Assembly (NCBI GenBank): GCA_018659505.1
Contig: JABJMI010000244.1
Span: 1 to 13,590 of the forward strand
Direction of reading: 5' to 3'
DNA from: Planctomicrobium sp.
Lineage (GTDB): Bacteria > Planctomycetota > Planctomycetia > Planctomycetales > Planctomycetaceae
Length of the DNA: 13,590 nucleotides
In this document: positions 7,352-13,590 of the stretch, piece by piece
How positions within the stretch are numbered: position 1 is the first letter of the stretch
How the letters are laid out: every line of letters starts with the position of its first letter
Program-made: the position numbers and the translations under genes
The notes under the pieces: model-generated
Database searches by the model: none
What the model was told of the DNA's origin: nothing
What the model saw: the letters and a program-made list of their open reading frames with translations, nothing else

Positions 7352-9211
7352 ATGGCAAATTTAATGACTCGCACTCTCTTACTCTACGTCGGCTTCGCGA
7401 TTCTTTCTGTATCACAATTCATTGAAGCTGCCGACCAACCGAATATCGTTTGGCTGATTTCAGAAGACAATTCTCATCACTATTTAAAGATGTTCGATGA
7501 ACACGGTGCAGAGACGCCTCATATTGAAGAACTCGCAGAACATGGTCTCATTTACGACCACGCGTTTTCAAATGCTCCCGTTTGTAGTGTCGCACGCACG
7601 ACATTGATTACCGGTTGTTACGGTCCCCGCATCGGAACTCAATATCACCGTCGATCGGTCATGGTCCCAATGCCACCGGGATTGAAAATGTTCCCGGCAT
7701 ATCTGCGTGATGCCGGCTATTACACAGCGAACAACAGCAAGAAAGACTACAACGCCATCGAAGGCAAAGGAGTCTGGGACAACTCTTCAAAGAAAGCGAG
7801 TTGGAGAAACCGTGAGCCGAACCAACCGTTCTTTTACAAACAAAGTTTCGGTACAACTCATGAAAGTTCGCTGCACTTCTCTAGTGAGCAAATGGAGAAA
7901 CAAAAAACTGAGACTGATCCGGAGAAAGTATTCGTTGCACCTTACCATCCAGATACAGAAACATTCCGTTACACCAATGCTCGCTACCGGGACAACATTA
8001 AAAAAGTTGACCAGCAGATCGGGCAAGTTGTTGATCAACTAGAGAAAGATGGCTTACTCGAAGAGACCTTCATTTTCTACTTCGGCGACCATGGAGGGGT
8101 CTTACCAAGGGGAAAAGGTTACGCCTATGAAAGTGGTTTGCATGTCCCGCTTGTAGTTCGAGTCCCGGAAAAATTCAAACACTTGGTCGATGCGGAACTG
8201 GGAAGCCGACAGGAAGGCTTCGTCAGTTTTATCGACTTCGGTCCAACTGCCCTGAAACTTGCGGGTCTTAAAGTTCCTAAACAGGTCGATGGGAAACCTT
8301 TCCTGGGCAAGGGTGTTCAATCATCGGAAGTCAATCAACGCAACACCGTCTTCGGATACGCTGATAGATTTGATGAGAAATATGATCTTGTCCGAACTTG
8401 GCGGAAAGGTCGTTACGAATATATTCGCAACTATCAACCTTTCAATGTTGATGGTTTGCAAAACAACTACCGTTATCGAATGCTCGCTTTTCAGGAATGG
8501 AGAGAACTCTACGAAGCTGGGAAGCTGAACGAAGCACAAAGTCATTTCTTTGAATCTCGTGGTGCTGAGGAATTGTACGACGTCGAAGCTGATCCACACG
8601 AAGTCAAGAATCTGGCCAACGATCCTGAACATGCCGAAACATTAAAAGAGCTGCGAGATGAGCTATCAAGCTTTGTAGCTGAACTGCCTGATCTTAGCTT
8701 TTATCCCGAAAGCGTACTCGCGGAGGAAGCGTTCACTGCGCCTGTCGAGTTTGGAAAAGAACATCAAGAGGAGATTGCCTTGCTGGTCAAAGTCGCTGAC
8801 TTGAGTCTGCTTCCGTTTGAAAACGCAAAGGTTGCTATTGAGAAAGCTCTTCAGTCGAAAGATCCCTGGATTCGATATTGGGGATTGATTGTGTGCAGCA
8901 GTTTCGGCAAGGAAGCTCAAGAGTTTGCTTTGCGGGCAAGTGCCATCACTCAGCAAGATCCGGAACCGCTTGTTCGCATACGCGCAGCGGAGTTTCTGGC
9001 ACTCATCTCGGCAGCTAAGCCGCAGGCTGTTTTCAAGCAAGCCTTGAAGGATTCAAAGTCGGGTATTGAGACCGGATTGATTTTGAATTCACTGGTCTTG
9101 TTGCGAGACAGCGAGCCTCGTTATGAATTTGAACTCAATAGAGAAGATTTCGCTAAAGAAGTTCTGAAAAACGATACTGTAAAGAGACGCTTAGATTATC
9201 TACTCAAGTAA
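7352..9211 (+). CDS. Exported sulfatase with C-terminal HEAT-like helical repeats
   Basis: From the ATG at 7352 the protein has 619 residues; an ATG at 7364 or a TTG at 7313 are alternatives, and none has a clear Shine-Dalgarno site. A signal peptide (TLLLYVGFAILSVSQFIEAA) leads into a sulfatase domain (about 30-340). Metal-site residues Glu38-Asp39 lie in WLISEDNSHHY. The nucleophile region is NAPVCSVARTTLITGCYGPR with Cys78 and Arg82. FGDHGG (Asp246, His247) and RGKGYAYESGLHVPLVVR (Lys255, His264) complete the site. Cys78 is expected to become formylglycine, but the motif is C-S-V-A-R rather than the classic C-x-P-x-R. Residues about 490-587 look like HEAT-type helices. The family removes sulfate esters from polysaccharides or glycosaminoglycan-like chains; the substrate is unknown. 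No maturase gene (FGE or anSME) is in the window. Confidence 0.92.
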   Translation: MANLMTRTLLLYVGFAILSVSQFIEAADQPNIVWLISEDNSHHYLKMFDEHGAETPHIEELAEHGLIYDHAFSNAPVCSVARTTLITGCYGPRIGTQYHRRSVMVPMPPGLKMFPAYLRDAGYYTANNSKKDYNAIEGKGVWDNSSKKASWRNREPNQPFFYKQSFGTTHESSLHFSSEQMEKQKTETDPEKVFVAPYHPDTETFRYTNARYRDNIKKVDQQIGQVVDQLEKDGLLEETFIFYFGDHGGVLPRGKGYAYESGLHVPLVVRVPEKFKHLVDAELGSRQEGFVSFIDFGPTALKLAGLKVPKQVDGKPFLGKGVQSSEVNQRNTVFGYADRFDEKYDLVRTWRKGRYEYIRNYQPFNVDGLQNNYRYRMLAFQEWRELYEAGKLNEAQSHFFESRGAEELYDVEADPHEVKNLANDPEHAETLKELRDELSSFVAELPDLSFYPESVLAEEAFTAPVEFGKEHQEEIALLVKVADLSLLPFENAKVAIEKALQSKDPWIRYWGLIVCSSFGKEAQEFALRASAITQQDPEPLVRIRAAEFLALISAAKPQAVFKQALKDSKSGIETGLILNSLVLLRDSEPRYEFELNREDFAKEVLKNDTVKRRLDYLLK

Positions 9212-9222
9212 ATTCGTCGTTT

Positions 9223-9247
9223 TGCCGGACACTTAAAGTGTCCGGCA
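9223..9247. terminator. Perfect palindrome between convergent stops, probable bidirectional terminator hairpin
   Basis: Two 12-nt arms, TGCCGGACACTT and AAGTGTCCGGCA, are perfectly complementary around a single A. The sequence sits between the sulfatase stop (9211) and the stop of the converging recombinase gene (9255), where a shared terminator is expected. Neither strand has a U-tract after the stem, so it is not a canonical intrinsic terminator. It could instead protect mRNA 3' ends or bind a protein. Confidence 0.6.
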
Positions 9248-9254
9248 TCACATC

Positions 9255-10202
9255 TCATCCGCGCGGATGACAACTCGAATGGATCGACTTCAAACGACTA
9301 TGTTCAACTTGAGTGTAGATTTGAGTTGTACGAATACTGGCATGCCCCAGCATTTCTTGTAACGCCCGAATTTCCGCTCCACCAGCGAGCATGTGAGTGG
9401 CGAAACTATGCCGGAGTGTGTGTGGGCTAATTTTGTCGCTGCACCCGATTCGGGCAGCGTATTTCTTAACGACTTGCCAGACCATGATGCGACTAATAGA
9501 TCGACCTGTTCTCGTCAGAAAGAGGTATTCACTTTCCCTATTGCGGAGCAGCTTGGGACGTTCTTTCTCCAGGAAGGTTTCGATCGTCTTCTTTGCGAAC
9601 GGATTCAGATTGACGATCCGTTCTTTGTTTCCTTTCCCCAGGCAACGACAGTAGTTCTCTTCCAGGCGGATATCCCTAAGTCGCATTCCGCTCACCTCTG
9701 ACGCTCGGCAACCTGTTGCATAGAGGATTGCAAGTATCGCACGATCTCGCTTGGGGAAACTGTCTTCCCATGTCGGAGCTTCCAGCAAGCGGTCGACCAT
9801 TTCAGGACTGAGCACGGTGGGCAAGTACTGCCAAAGTTTTGGAGAAGACATCAACTCGACGCTACTCTCTGCGACGACGCCTTCTAATACGAGATAGCGA
9901 AAGAACATTTTCAAAGCGACAAGTCGACGGGAAATTGTGGTCGCCTTCAGTTCTCTTTCGTGGAGCGATCCCAGAAACTGTGACAAAACTCCCAGGTCCA
10001 CATCCAAAACGGAACCTACATTTGCCTCGTTCATCCAGCTGATGAATTGCTCAACATCATTTCGATAAGCTTTGACGGTATTCAACGACATGCCACATTC
10101 CGCCTCCAGATAAGAGAGAAATGACTCTAAAAACTGGTTGGGATGAAGATGGTGAATCTCTGAGGATCCAGACTTTTTCGTTGGTCGCCGACGTGGAGGC
10201 AT
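9255..10202 (-). CDS. xerD: Tyrosine recombinase, XerD type
   Basis: This 315-residue protein has the two-domain layout of XerC/XerD. The N-terminal SAM-like DNA-binding domain is at about 21-110 (FLSYLEAECGMSLNTVKAYR). The catalytic domain carries all expected residues: Arg166 (ATGCRASEVSGMRL), Lys190 (LGKGNKERIVNL), His261 and Arg264 (SPHTLRHSFATHML), His287 (LQEMLGHASIRTTQIYTQ) and the nucleophile Tyr296. The C-terminus ends in HPRG, close to the HPRA end of Xer proteins. Length and spacing fit the chromosome-dimer resolution enzyme better than a phage integrase. A basic 10-residue start (MPPRRRPTKK) precedes the core. No dif-like site was recognised nearby and no integron cassettes are present. 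XerC versus XerD cannot be settled by eye. Confidence 0.88.
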   Translation of the reverse strand: MPPRRRPTKKSGSSEIHHLHPNQFLESFLSYLEAECGMSLNTVKAYRNDVEQFISWMNEANVGSVLDVDLGVLSQFLGSLHERELKATTISRRLVALKMFFRYLVLEGVVAESSVELMSSPKLWQYLPTVLSPEMVDRLLEAPTWEDSFPKRDRAILAILYATGCRASEVSGMRLRDIRLEENYCRCLGKGNKERIVNLNPFAKKTIETFLEKERPKLLRNRESEYLFLTRTGRSISRIMVWQVVKKYAARIGCSDKISPHTLRHSFATHMLAGGAEIRALQEMLGHASIRTTQIYTQVEHSRLKSIHSSCHPRG

Positions 10203-10336
10203 ATGACTGCGATCTTTTTTCGATTCAAAGCAGGTTGAGTATCGGCAGCATGGGTACCAAACCGATTCAAGTCTGTTTTAATTAGATCGACGAAACTCAA
10301 ACATTGAATCGAGATTGATTGCCGACAGCGCAGCGA

Positions 10337-10368
10337 AAAACCCGCTGTCCCAAAGAAGAGCGGGTTTT
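10337..10368 (-). terminator. Intrinsic terminator downstream of the coiled-coil gene
   Basis: AAAACCCGCT (10337-10346) and AGCGGGTTTT (10359-10368) pair perfectly around a 12-nt loop. On the minus strand the stem ends in a run of five T residues. It lies about 40 nt past the stop of the leftward coiled-coil gene and upstream of the recombinase gene, so the latter probably has its own promoter. The symmetric A/T flanks could also let it work on the plus strand. Confidence 0.8.
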
Positions 10369-10407
10369 AATGATTGAGTAGAATAGGTTTCTTGAGTAAC
10401 TAAAGAG

Positions 10408-11148
10408 TTAGTTTACTGTTTCTTCCGGTGTTTCAGGCGAAGGTGGAAGATCGTTTCCATCTGCTTCTTGGTCAGCTTCCGGTTCGTCAACTTTAGCTTC
10501 TTCAGCCTTCATCGCAGCTAGCTTCAGTGCTTGAACTTGTTGCTGCAACTGGGCGGAATTCTTTTTGGCTTGTTCTTCGTTTTTATTGGCGAGGTCCAGT
10601 TGCTTTTTCGCGGCAGCCAATTGTTGTGCGGCTTCCTTTTGACTCGCTTCAGCAAGCTGCTTCTGCTTTTGAGCAAGAGCGGCTCCCTTCTCGGCTTCAG
10701 CCTTCGCTAGAATTGCCGCAGCTTTGGCTTTGTCACTCTTTTCTTTCTCGGCAGCGAGTGCTTTCGCTTGTTGCTCGGAAGCTGATTTTAATCCAGCAAT
10801 TTCCTTCTTCTGACTTTCAACTTGGTTCTTTGAGTCAGCAAGGTTCTTTTTTAGCTTCTTGTTAGCATTCTGAAGAGAAGCAAGTTGTGCTTTCAAAATT
10901 TCTAACTCTGCATTCGAAATGGCAACCGTTGCTTTGAGTTGCTTTTCGCTTTCACGGGCTTCATAGAGATGCTTGGCTGTCAGATCGAAAGAGGCTCCCG
11001 ACTGTTGCGGAACGCAACTGGTCTGGCATTTGACAGTCGCTGGTACACAGTTGTTGTTAGTAATTCGAGCGAGTCGACGACCGGCTTCGACTGAAGAACA
11101 TACATTGACCGAAGTGAAAGCCAACAAGGCAAGTAGGGCGAATCTCAT
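10408..11148 (-). CDS. Secreted alanine/lysine/glutamine-rich coiled-coil protein of unknown function
   Basis: The ATG at 11148 gives a 246-residue protein with a signal peptide (MRFALLALLAFTSVNVCSSV, cleavage near VEAG) and GGAG 11 nt upstream. The frame is open to a TTG at 11238, but that adds a polar, His-rich leader in front of the signal. After the signal comes a short Cys-containing segment (Cys34, Cys41, Cys45 in NNNCVPATVKCQTSCVPQQ). A long coiled coil follows (about 55-215), rich in Ala, Lys, Gln and Glu, and then an acidic Pro-containing tail (216-246). I do not recognise a family, and low-complexity composition makes similarity searches unreliable. A structural or envelope-spacing role is possible. 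It is likely monocistronic, since it has its own terminator and more than 200 nt upstream of it. Confidence 0.75.
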   Translation of the reverse strand: MRFALLALLAFTSVNVCSSVEAGRRLARITNNNCVPATVKCQTSCVPQQSGASFDLTAKHLYEARESEKQLKATVAISNAELEILKAQLASLQNANKKLKKNLADSKNQVESQKKEIAGLKSASEQQAKALAAEKEKSDKAKAAAILAKAEAEKGAALAQKQKQLAEASQKEAAQQLAAAKKQLDLANKNEEQAKKNSAQLQQQVQALKLAAMKAEEAKVDEPEADQEADGNDLPPSPETPEETVN

Positions 11149-11359
11149 CTTGATTTCTACTCCGAAAATATTCTGGAAGGAATCATCGCATCGAGCTGGT
11201 TGGTAATGTGGGTGAGATGCGTGAGGTATATTGAACAAACAATCATCGCTAATTTTTCAGAAAATGCAAAGGATTCCATTAAAGTTCTCTAAGTCAGCAC
11301 TCTCCATACAAAAGACTGAGAATGATGAAACGATTGTCCCGAAAATGTCGACTGAATCA

Positions 11360-11953
11360 TCAAAAAAGAGAGGAATAGGCAATCACGATCATCATCATGA
11401 ACCCAGCGAGCAGCTTAGGAATCAAACGAATCTGTTGGTCGGTCAAAAAACGAGAGAGTCGTTTGTGGGCAGGTTGAGAACTCGTTAACGGAGAGGTTTT
11501 ACTCAGTTCAGTGTGAAAAGATTGCTGATAAGGAGAAATAACAGCCCCCAACCATGCTCCTCCAGCTGCTCCACCAACGGCGCCGATCACAGCAAGCAGC
11601 GATCCAATAATAGGGACACTCATGCCTGCGAGTACACAGGTCAAACTGCCAATTCCTGCACCGACTAAGACTCGTTGTCTGACAGGTGGATTCGCTTCAG
11701 CGGAGAAAATTTGATGCCTTTTGGAAGCGTAATTGAACGCATCACCTAGAACCGCGAGTGCAATGATGAGGCAAATCGAGAACCAACTGACTCCTAACCC
11801 TGATTCAGTGGGAGGCAACAGGCATAGGAAGAGTGTTGAATTGGCGACGATGAGCCAGTTTCCTTGGAGGCGATAGAAATTCCCTGCCCAGCTGGCGAGA
11901 TTTGCGACCAGCAGTAGAATTATTGCAGGGTAGTAAATCCAGTCACCAAACAT
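11360..11953 (-). CDS. DUF456-like integral membrane protein
   Basis: This 197-residue protein has five or six predicted membrane segments (about 7-27, 33-47, 55-74, a long 95-137 region that may hold two, and 176-196). The middle carries a Gly/Ala-rich stretch (VLVGAGIGSLTCVLAGMSVP, then GAVGGAAGGAWLGAVI). It is preceded by IIALAVLGDAFNYASKRH. This pattern resembles DUF456 proteins, which have glycine-rich paired helices and no established function. The polar segment 140-175 is probably cytoplasmic or linker. The ATG at 11953 is preceded by GGAAG about 12 nt upstream. It is divergent from the methyltransferase gene across a 198-nt gap, where no clear promoter was recognised. Family assignment is by pattern only. 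Confidence 0.65.
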   Translation of the reverse strand: MFGDWIYYPAIILLLVANLASWAGNFYRLQGNWLIVANSTLFLCLLPPTESGLGVSWFSICLIIALAVLGDAFNYASKRHQIFSAEANPPVRQRVLVGAGIGSLTCVLAGMSVPIIGSLLAVIGAVGGAAGGAWLGAVISPYQQSFHTELSKTSPLTSSQPAHKRLSRFLTDQQIRLIPKLLAGFMMMIVIAYSSLF

Positions 11954-12151
11954 TTTCTTAAAATTCTTCCATGGTCATTGTCCTTCTGGACCAATCATAT
12001 GTACGGTTTTATAACAGAATTGTTCTACAGAAGTTTAGGTGTCGTCAAGATTCGGTATGATTCTCTTTCGGAATTCTCATCCCGTTACTCAATTCAATCA
12101 GAACTCTATTCGTAATCTCATTTTTCAAGAAAAGAGTTTTTACAAATCACC

Positions 12152-12907
12152 ATGGCAGCGAAGCAAACACCCGAAAACGAATTCCAATCCCAGGCTTCTG
12201 CCTTTCCCGTATTGGCGGATGATCTCACTGAACTACCAGCGATTCCTGGTGGATGGAAAACAGTGGAGTATGAATTTGGGAAGAAGTCTCTCTCCATTTA
12301 TTGTCCGGCTGATCCCGACTTGTTTCTGGATGACAACGATGTCATGGCTGCAAATGAAAAGAATGATTACATGCCATTCTGGACCTTCTTGTGGCCATCA
12401 GCGATTCAGATGGCGAGTCTCATGGATCAAGCACCATGGGAATCAGGAAGTTCCGTCCTTGAATTAGGTTCGGGTTTAGGGCTAGTCGGCTTAGCGGCAT
12501 TAAAGCGTGGTGATGAAGTCACATTCAGCGACTACGATCCAACAGCTTTGCACGTCTGTCGAATGAGTTCCATTAAAAATGGTCTTCCAGATCCAAGTGT
12601 TTTACAGTTGGATTGGAGGCAGCCAATCGATGAGCAGTACGATGCGATCATCGGTTGTGAAGTCACCTACGATGCCCCCATGCACACAGTGATTCTTGAT
12701 CTTTGTGATAAAATGTTGAAACCGGAAGGAGTCTGCTGGTTCGGCGACCCCGGTAGATATCTCTCTCCCGATTTTTACCGATTGGCGCTCAGCCGAACCT
12801 ATCAAGTCCGTATTCTCAACAAAGAATTAAACGAAATTGAAATCCCGTCTTCTGAAGGATTTCAAATATTTGAGTTGAGAAGAACCTGTATCAGTTCAAA
12901 TATCTGA
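12152..12907 (+). CDS. SAM-dependent methyltransferase of the METTL21/ETFB-KMT type
   Basis: This 251-residue protein has a seven-beta-strand methyltransferase core. Motif I is VLELGSGLGLVGLAA (102-117). The acidic residue that binds the SAM ribose is probably Asp127 or Asp129 in FSDYDP. The motif IV region is IIGCEVTYD (167-174). The segment just before motif I, DYMPFWTFLWPSAIQMAS (72-89), is characteristic of the protein lysine methyltransferase group containing METTL21-type enzymes and ETF-beta methyltransferase, where W-P-[SG] precedes a helix. A protein lysine substrate is therefore the leading idea, but small-molecule methylation cannot be excluded. The first 40 residues are a polar extension. 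The start has only a distant AAGAG upstream. It stands alone between divergent and repeat-rich DNA, so context gives no partner. Confidence 0.75.
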   Translation: MAAKQTPENEFQSQASAFPVLADDLTELPAIPGGWKTVEYEFGKKSLSIYCPADPDLFLDDNDVMAANEKNDYMPFWTFLWPSAIQMASLMDQAPWESGSSVLELGSGLGLVGLAALKRGDEVTFSDYDPTALHVCRMSSIKNGLPDPSVLQLDWRQPIDEQYDAIIGCEVTYDAPMHTVILDLCDKMLKPEGVCWFGDPGRYLSPDFYRLALSRTYQVRILNKELNEIEIPSSEGFQIFELRRTCISSNI

Positions 12908-12943
12908 AGTCATGGCAGATTCTTCTGGTGATTTTGCGGCTAA

Positions 12944-13014
12944 GATAAATAAAATTACCGCGAAGGCGCTGAGACACGGAGAAAAGAGAAAAACTGTGCG
13001 CTGAAAGCAACGCT
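12944..13014 (+). repeat. Repeat element E2, diverged copy of E1
   Basis: The plus strand at 12944-12985 (GATAAATAAAATTACCGCGA, then AGGCGCTGAGACACGGAGAA) aligns without gaps to the minus strand of 5790-5749 with 34 of 42 identities by eye. The 18-nt core TGCGCTGAAAGCAACGCT (12997-13014) matches the E1 core at 15 of 18 positions. A short A-rich insertion separates arm and core. The opposing arm seen in E1 is not recognisable after 13014, so E2 looks like a half-decayed copy. It starts 37 nt after the methyltransferase stop. Confidence 0.6.
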
Positions 13015-13080
13015 TTATCGTAAAACATCAGCCGTCTGAAGTTGTCTAGGATCGAGTGTTGACTGAAAGTCACTCAATAT

Positions 13081-13306
13081 CCACAGAGGAGATCAATATC
13101 AATAAGGAGAACACAGATCGTCACGGATGAAACGGATTGTCACAGATTGGGAGAAGCCGAATGACACTTCCTTTTTATCTGTGGAAATCCGCATCATCCG
13201 CGAGTATCTGCGTTCTAAAAAATCAGTCAAGATTGTGACCATTTCCATGAGTTCAGTTCAGAACGACATCAATTTTTCTTCTCTGAGTCCTCGGTGAACT
13301 CTGTGG
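13081..13306. repeat. Outer inverted pair (CACAGAG type) enclosing element E3
   Basis: CCACAGAG at 13081-13088 is matched by CTCTGTGG at 13299-13306. The right side extends into a longer arm of the same style as E1: the minus strand from 13306 reads CCACAGAGTTCACCGAGGAC and then TCAGAGAAGAAAAA. The left side decays after about 10 nt. The span encloses a better-preserved inverted repeat of a different family, suggesting nesting. The short left match makes this call weak. Confidence 0.35.
13109..13215. repeat. Inverted-repeat element E3, 39-nt gapless arms (CACGGATGA type)
   Basis: The left arm 13109-13147 (GAACACAGATCGTCACGGAT, then GAAACGGATTGTCACAGAT) and the reverse complement of 13177-13215 (GAACGCAGATACTCGCGGAT, then GATGCGGATTTCCACAGAT) are the same length. 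They match at 31 of 39 positions without a gap, around a 29-nt loop. In minus-strand RNA three of the eight mismatches become G-U pairs, while plus-strand RNA would gain only one. This is the strongest inverted repeat in the window after the palindrome at 9223-9247. No target-site duplication was identified. Confidence 0.65.
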
Positions 13307-13361
13307 CTGTTTTATGCAATGAAGGAAGAGTAACCACAATTCATAGTGCATTGGGAATGCT

Positions 13362-13590
13362 CTAAGAAATCGGATTCGCTTCAGGGTAACCGTAGAAATA
13401 TCCTTGTCCGAGTTGGAAACCCATATCACAACAGACCGCTGCCTCTTCTTGAGTTTCGATACCCTCTGCGAGAGTCGTAATCCCTGCATCTTGAGCAGCG
13501 TCGACCAGTGATTTAATCATCTTCAACTGCTGCGAACTCGCTTGATTGATATCTTGAATCAGGCAGCGATCAAACTTTAGATAATGCGGC
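13362..13590 (-). CDS. EAL-domain protein, c-di-GMP phosphodiesterase type (partial, C-terminal 75 residues)
   Basis: The minus strand from the right edge to the TAG at 13364-13362 encodes the end of an EAL domain. PHYLKFDRCLIQDI holds the Lys and Asp of the K-x-D motif. TTLAEGIETQEEAAVCCDMG contains the E-G-I-E loop, and QLGQGYFYGYPE contains the conserved Q-G near the end. These residues belong to metal and c-di-GMP binding in active EAL phosphodiesterases, so the visible part is not degenerate. The protein stops shortly after the domain. The upstream part, including the EAL motif itself and any GGDEF, PAS or receiver domain, lies outside the window, so regulation and architecture are unknown. 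Confidence 0.87.
   Translation of the reverse strand, partial: PHYLKFDRCLIQDINQASSQQLKMIKSLVDAAQDAGITTLAEGIETQEEAAVCCDMGFQLGQGYFYGYPEANPIS

Larger units (their letters stand above)
12908..13361. other. Repeat-rich intergenic region (about 450 nt)
   Basis: The gap between the methyltransferase and the EAL-domain gene contains no recognisable coding frame. Much of it is covered by the repeat elements at 12944-13014, 13081-13306 and 13109-13215. About 65 nt between the first two, and the last 55 nt before the EAL gene stop, show no clear structure. The two flanking genes converge here, yet no canonical intrinsic terminator was found. Confidence 0.6.

Noticed and set aside
9255..10202. Phage integrase or integron integrase marking a mobile island
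   Set aside because: Length, catalytic spacing and the HPRG terminus fit a housekeeping Xer recombinase, and no att sites, tRNA, phage genes or cassette array are visible.
11231..11488. An 85-codon plus-strand open frame between the coiled-coil and DUF456-like genes
   Set aside because: It is polar and low complexity, its right part is antisense to the DUF456-like gene, and no start signal was found.
12944..13306. Possible CRISPR array
   Set aside because: Repeats are degenerate, inverted rather than direct, not regularly spaced, and there are no cas genes in the window.
13253..13489. A 78-codon minus-strand open frame near the right end
   Set aside because: It overlaps the EAL-domain coding region in another frame and extends into a repeat arm. 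The EAL reading explains the sequence far better.

Overview
The window looks like chromosomal DNA from a planctomycete, probably a marine or freshwater Planctomycetales member of moderate GC. The main evidence is the pairing of a Tat-exported DUF1552 protein with a large DUF1587/1595/1592/1588/1585 protein that carries CxxCH cytochrome-type motifs. A sulfatase with a helical-repeat tail and the generally weak Shine-Dalgarno sites fit the same group. No rRNA, tRNA, CRISPR array or insertion-sequence transposase was seen.

Layout. Positions 1-6781 are read leftward. In transcription order they hold a secreted TIM-barrel amidohydrolase (6781-5825), the large secreted cytochrome-like protein (5646-2950), the Tat-exported DUF1552 protein (2846-1446), a TRAP transporter solute-binding lipoprotein (1309-287) and the start of its small membrane subunit DctQ (290 to beyond the left edge). 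DctP and DctQ overlap by ATGA; the other gaps are 100-180 nt. A plausible reading is a cell-envelope module that processes a carbohydrate- or lactone-type compound, possibly oxidises it, and imports a small acid; the substrate is not evident. Positions 6782-7351 are a divergent intergenic region with a dyad and several repeat arms. A rightward exported sulfatase (7352-9211) follows and converges on a leftward XerD-type tyrosine recombinase (10202-9255), with a perfect palindrome between their stop codons. Next come a leftward secreted coiled-coil protein with its own terminator, a leftward DUF456-like membrane protein, and a rightward METTL21/ETFB-KMT-type methyltransferase (12152-12907). After a 454-nt repeat-rich gap the window ends inside the C-terminus of a leftward EAL-domain protein, a c-di-GMP phosphodiesterase type.

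The most unusual content is not coding. The three largest intergenic regions carry dispersed inverted-repeat elements whose arms are built from degenerate 8-11-nt purine-rich units (CACAGAGG-, CACGGATGA- and CACGAA-type). Two of them (5704-5790 and 12944-13014) are recognisably copies of one another, including an 18-nt core that matches at 15 positions. One (13109-13215) has 39-nt gapless arms matching at 31 positions and sits between the arms of another. These are the best candidates for something poorly described here; the protein-coding genes belong to recognisable families.
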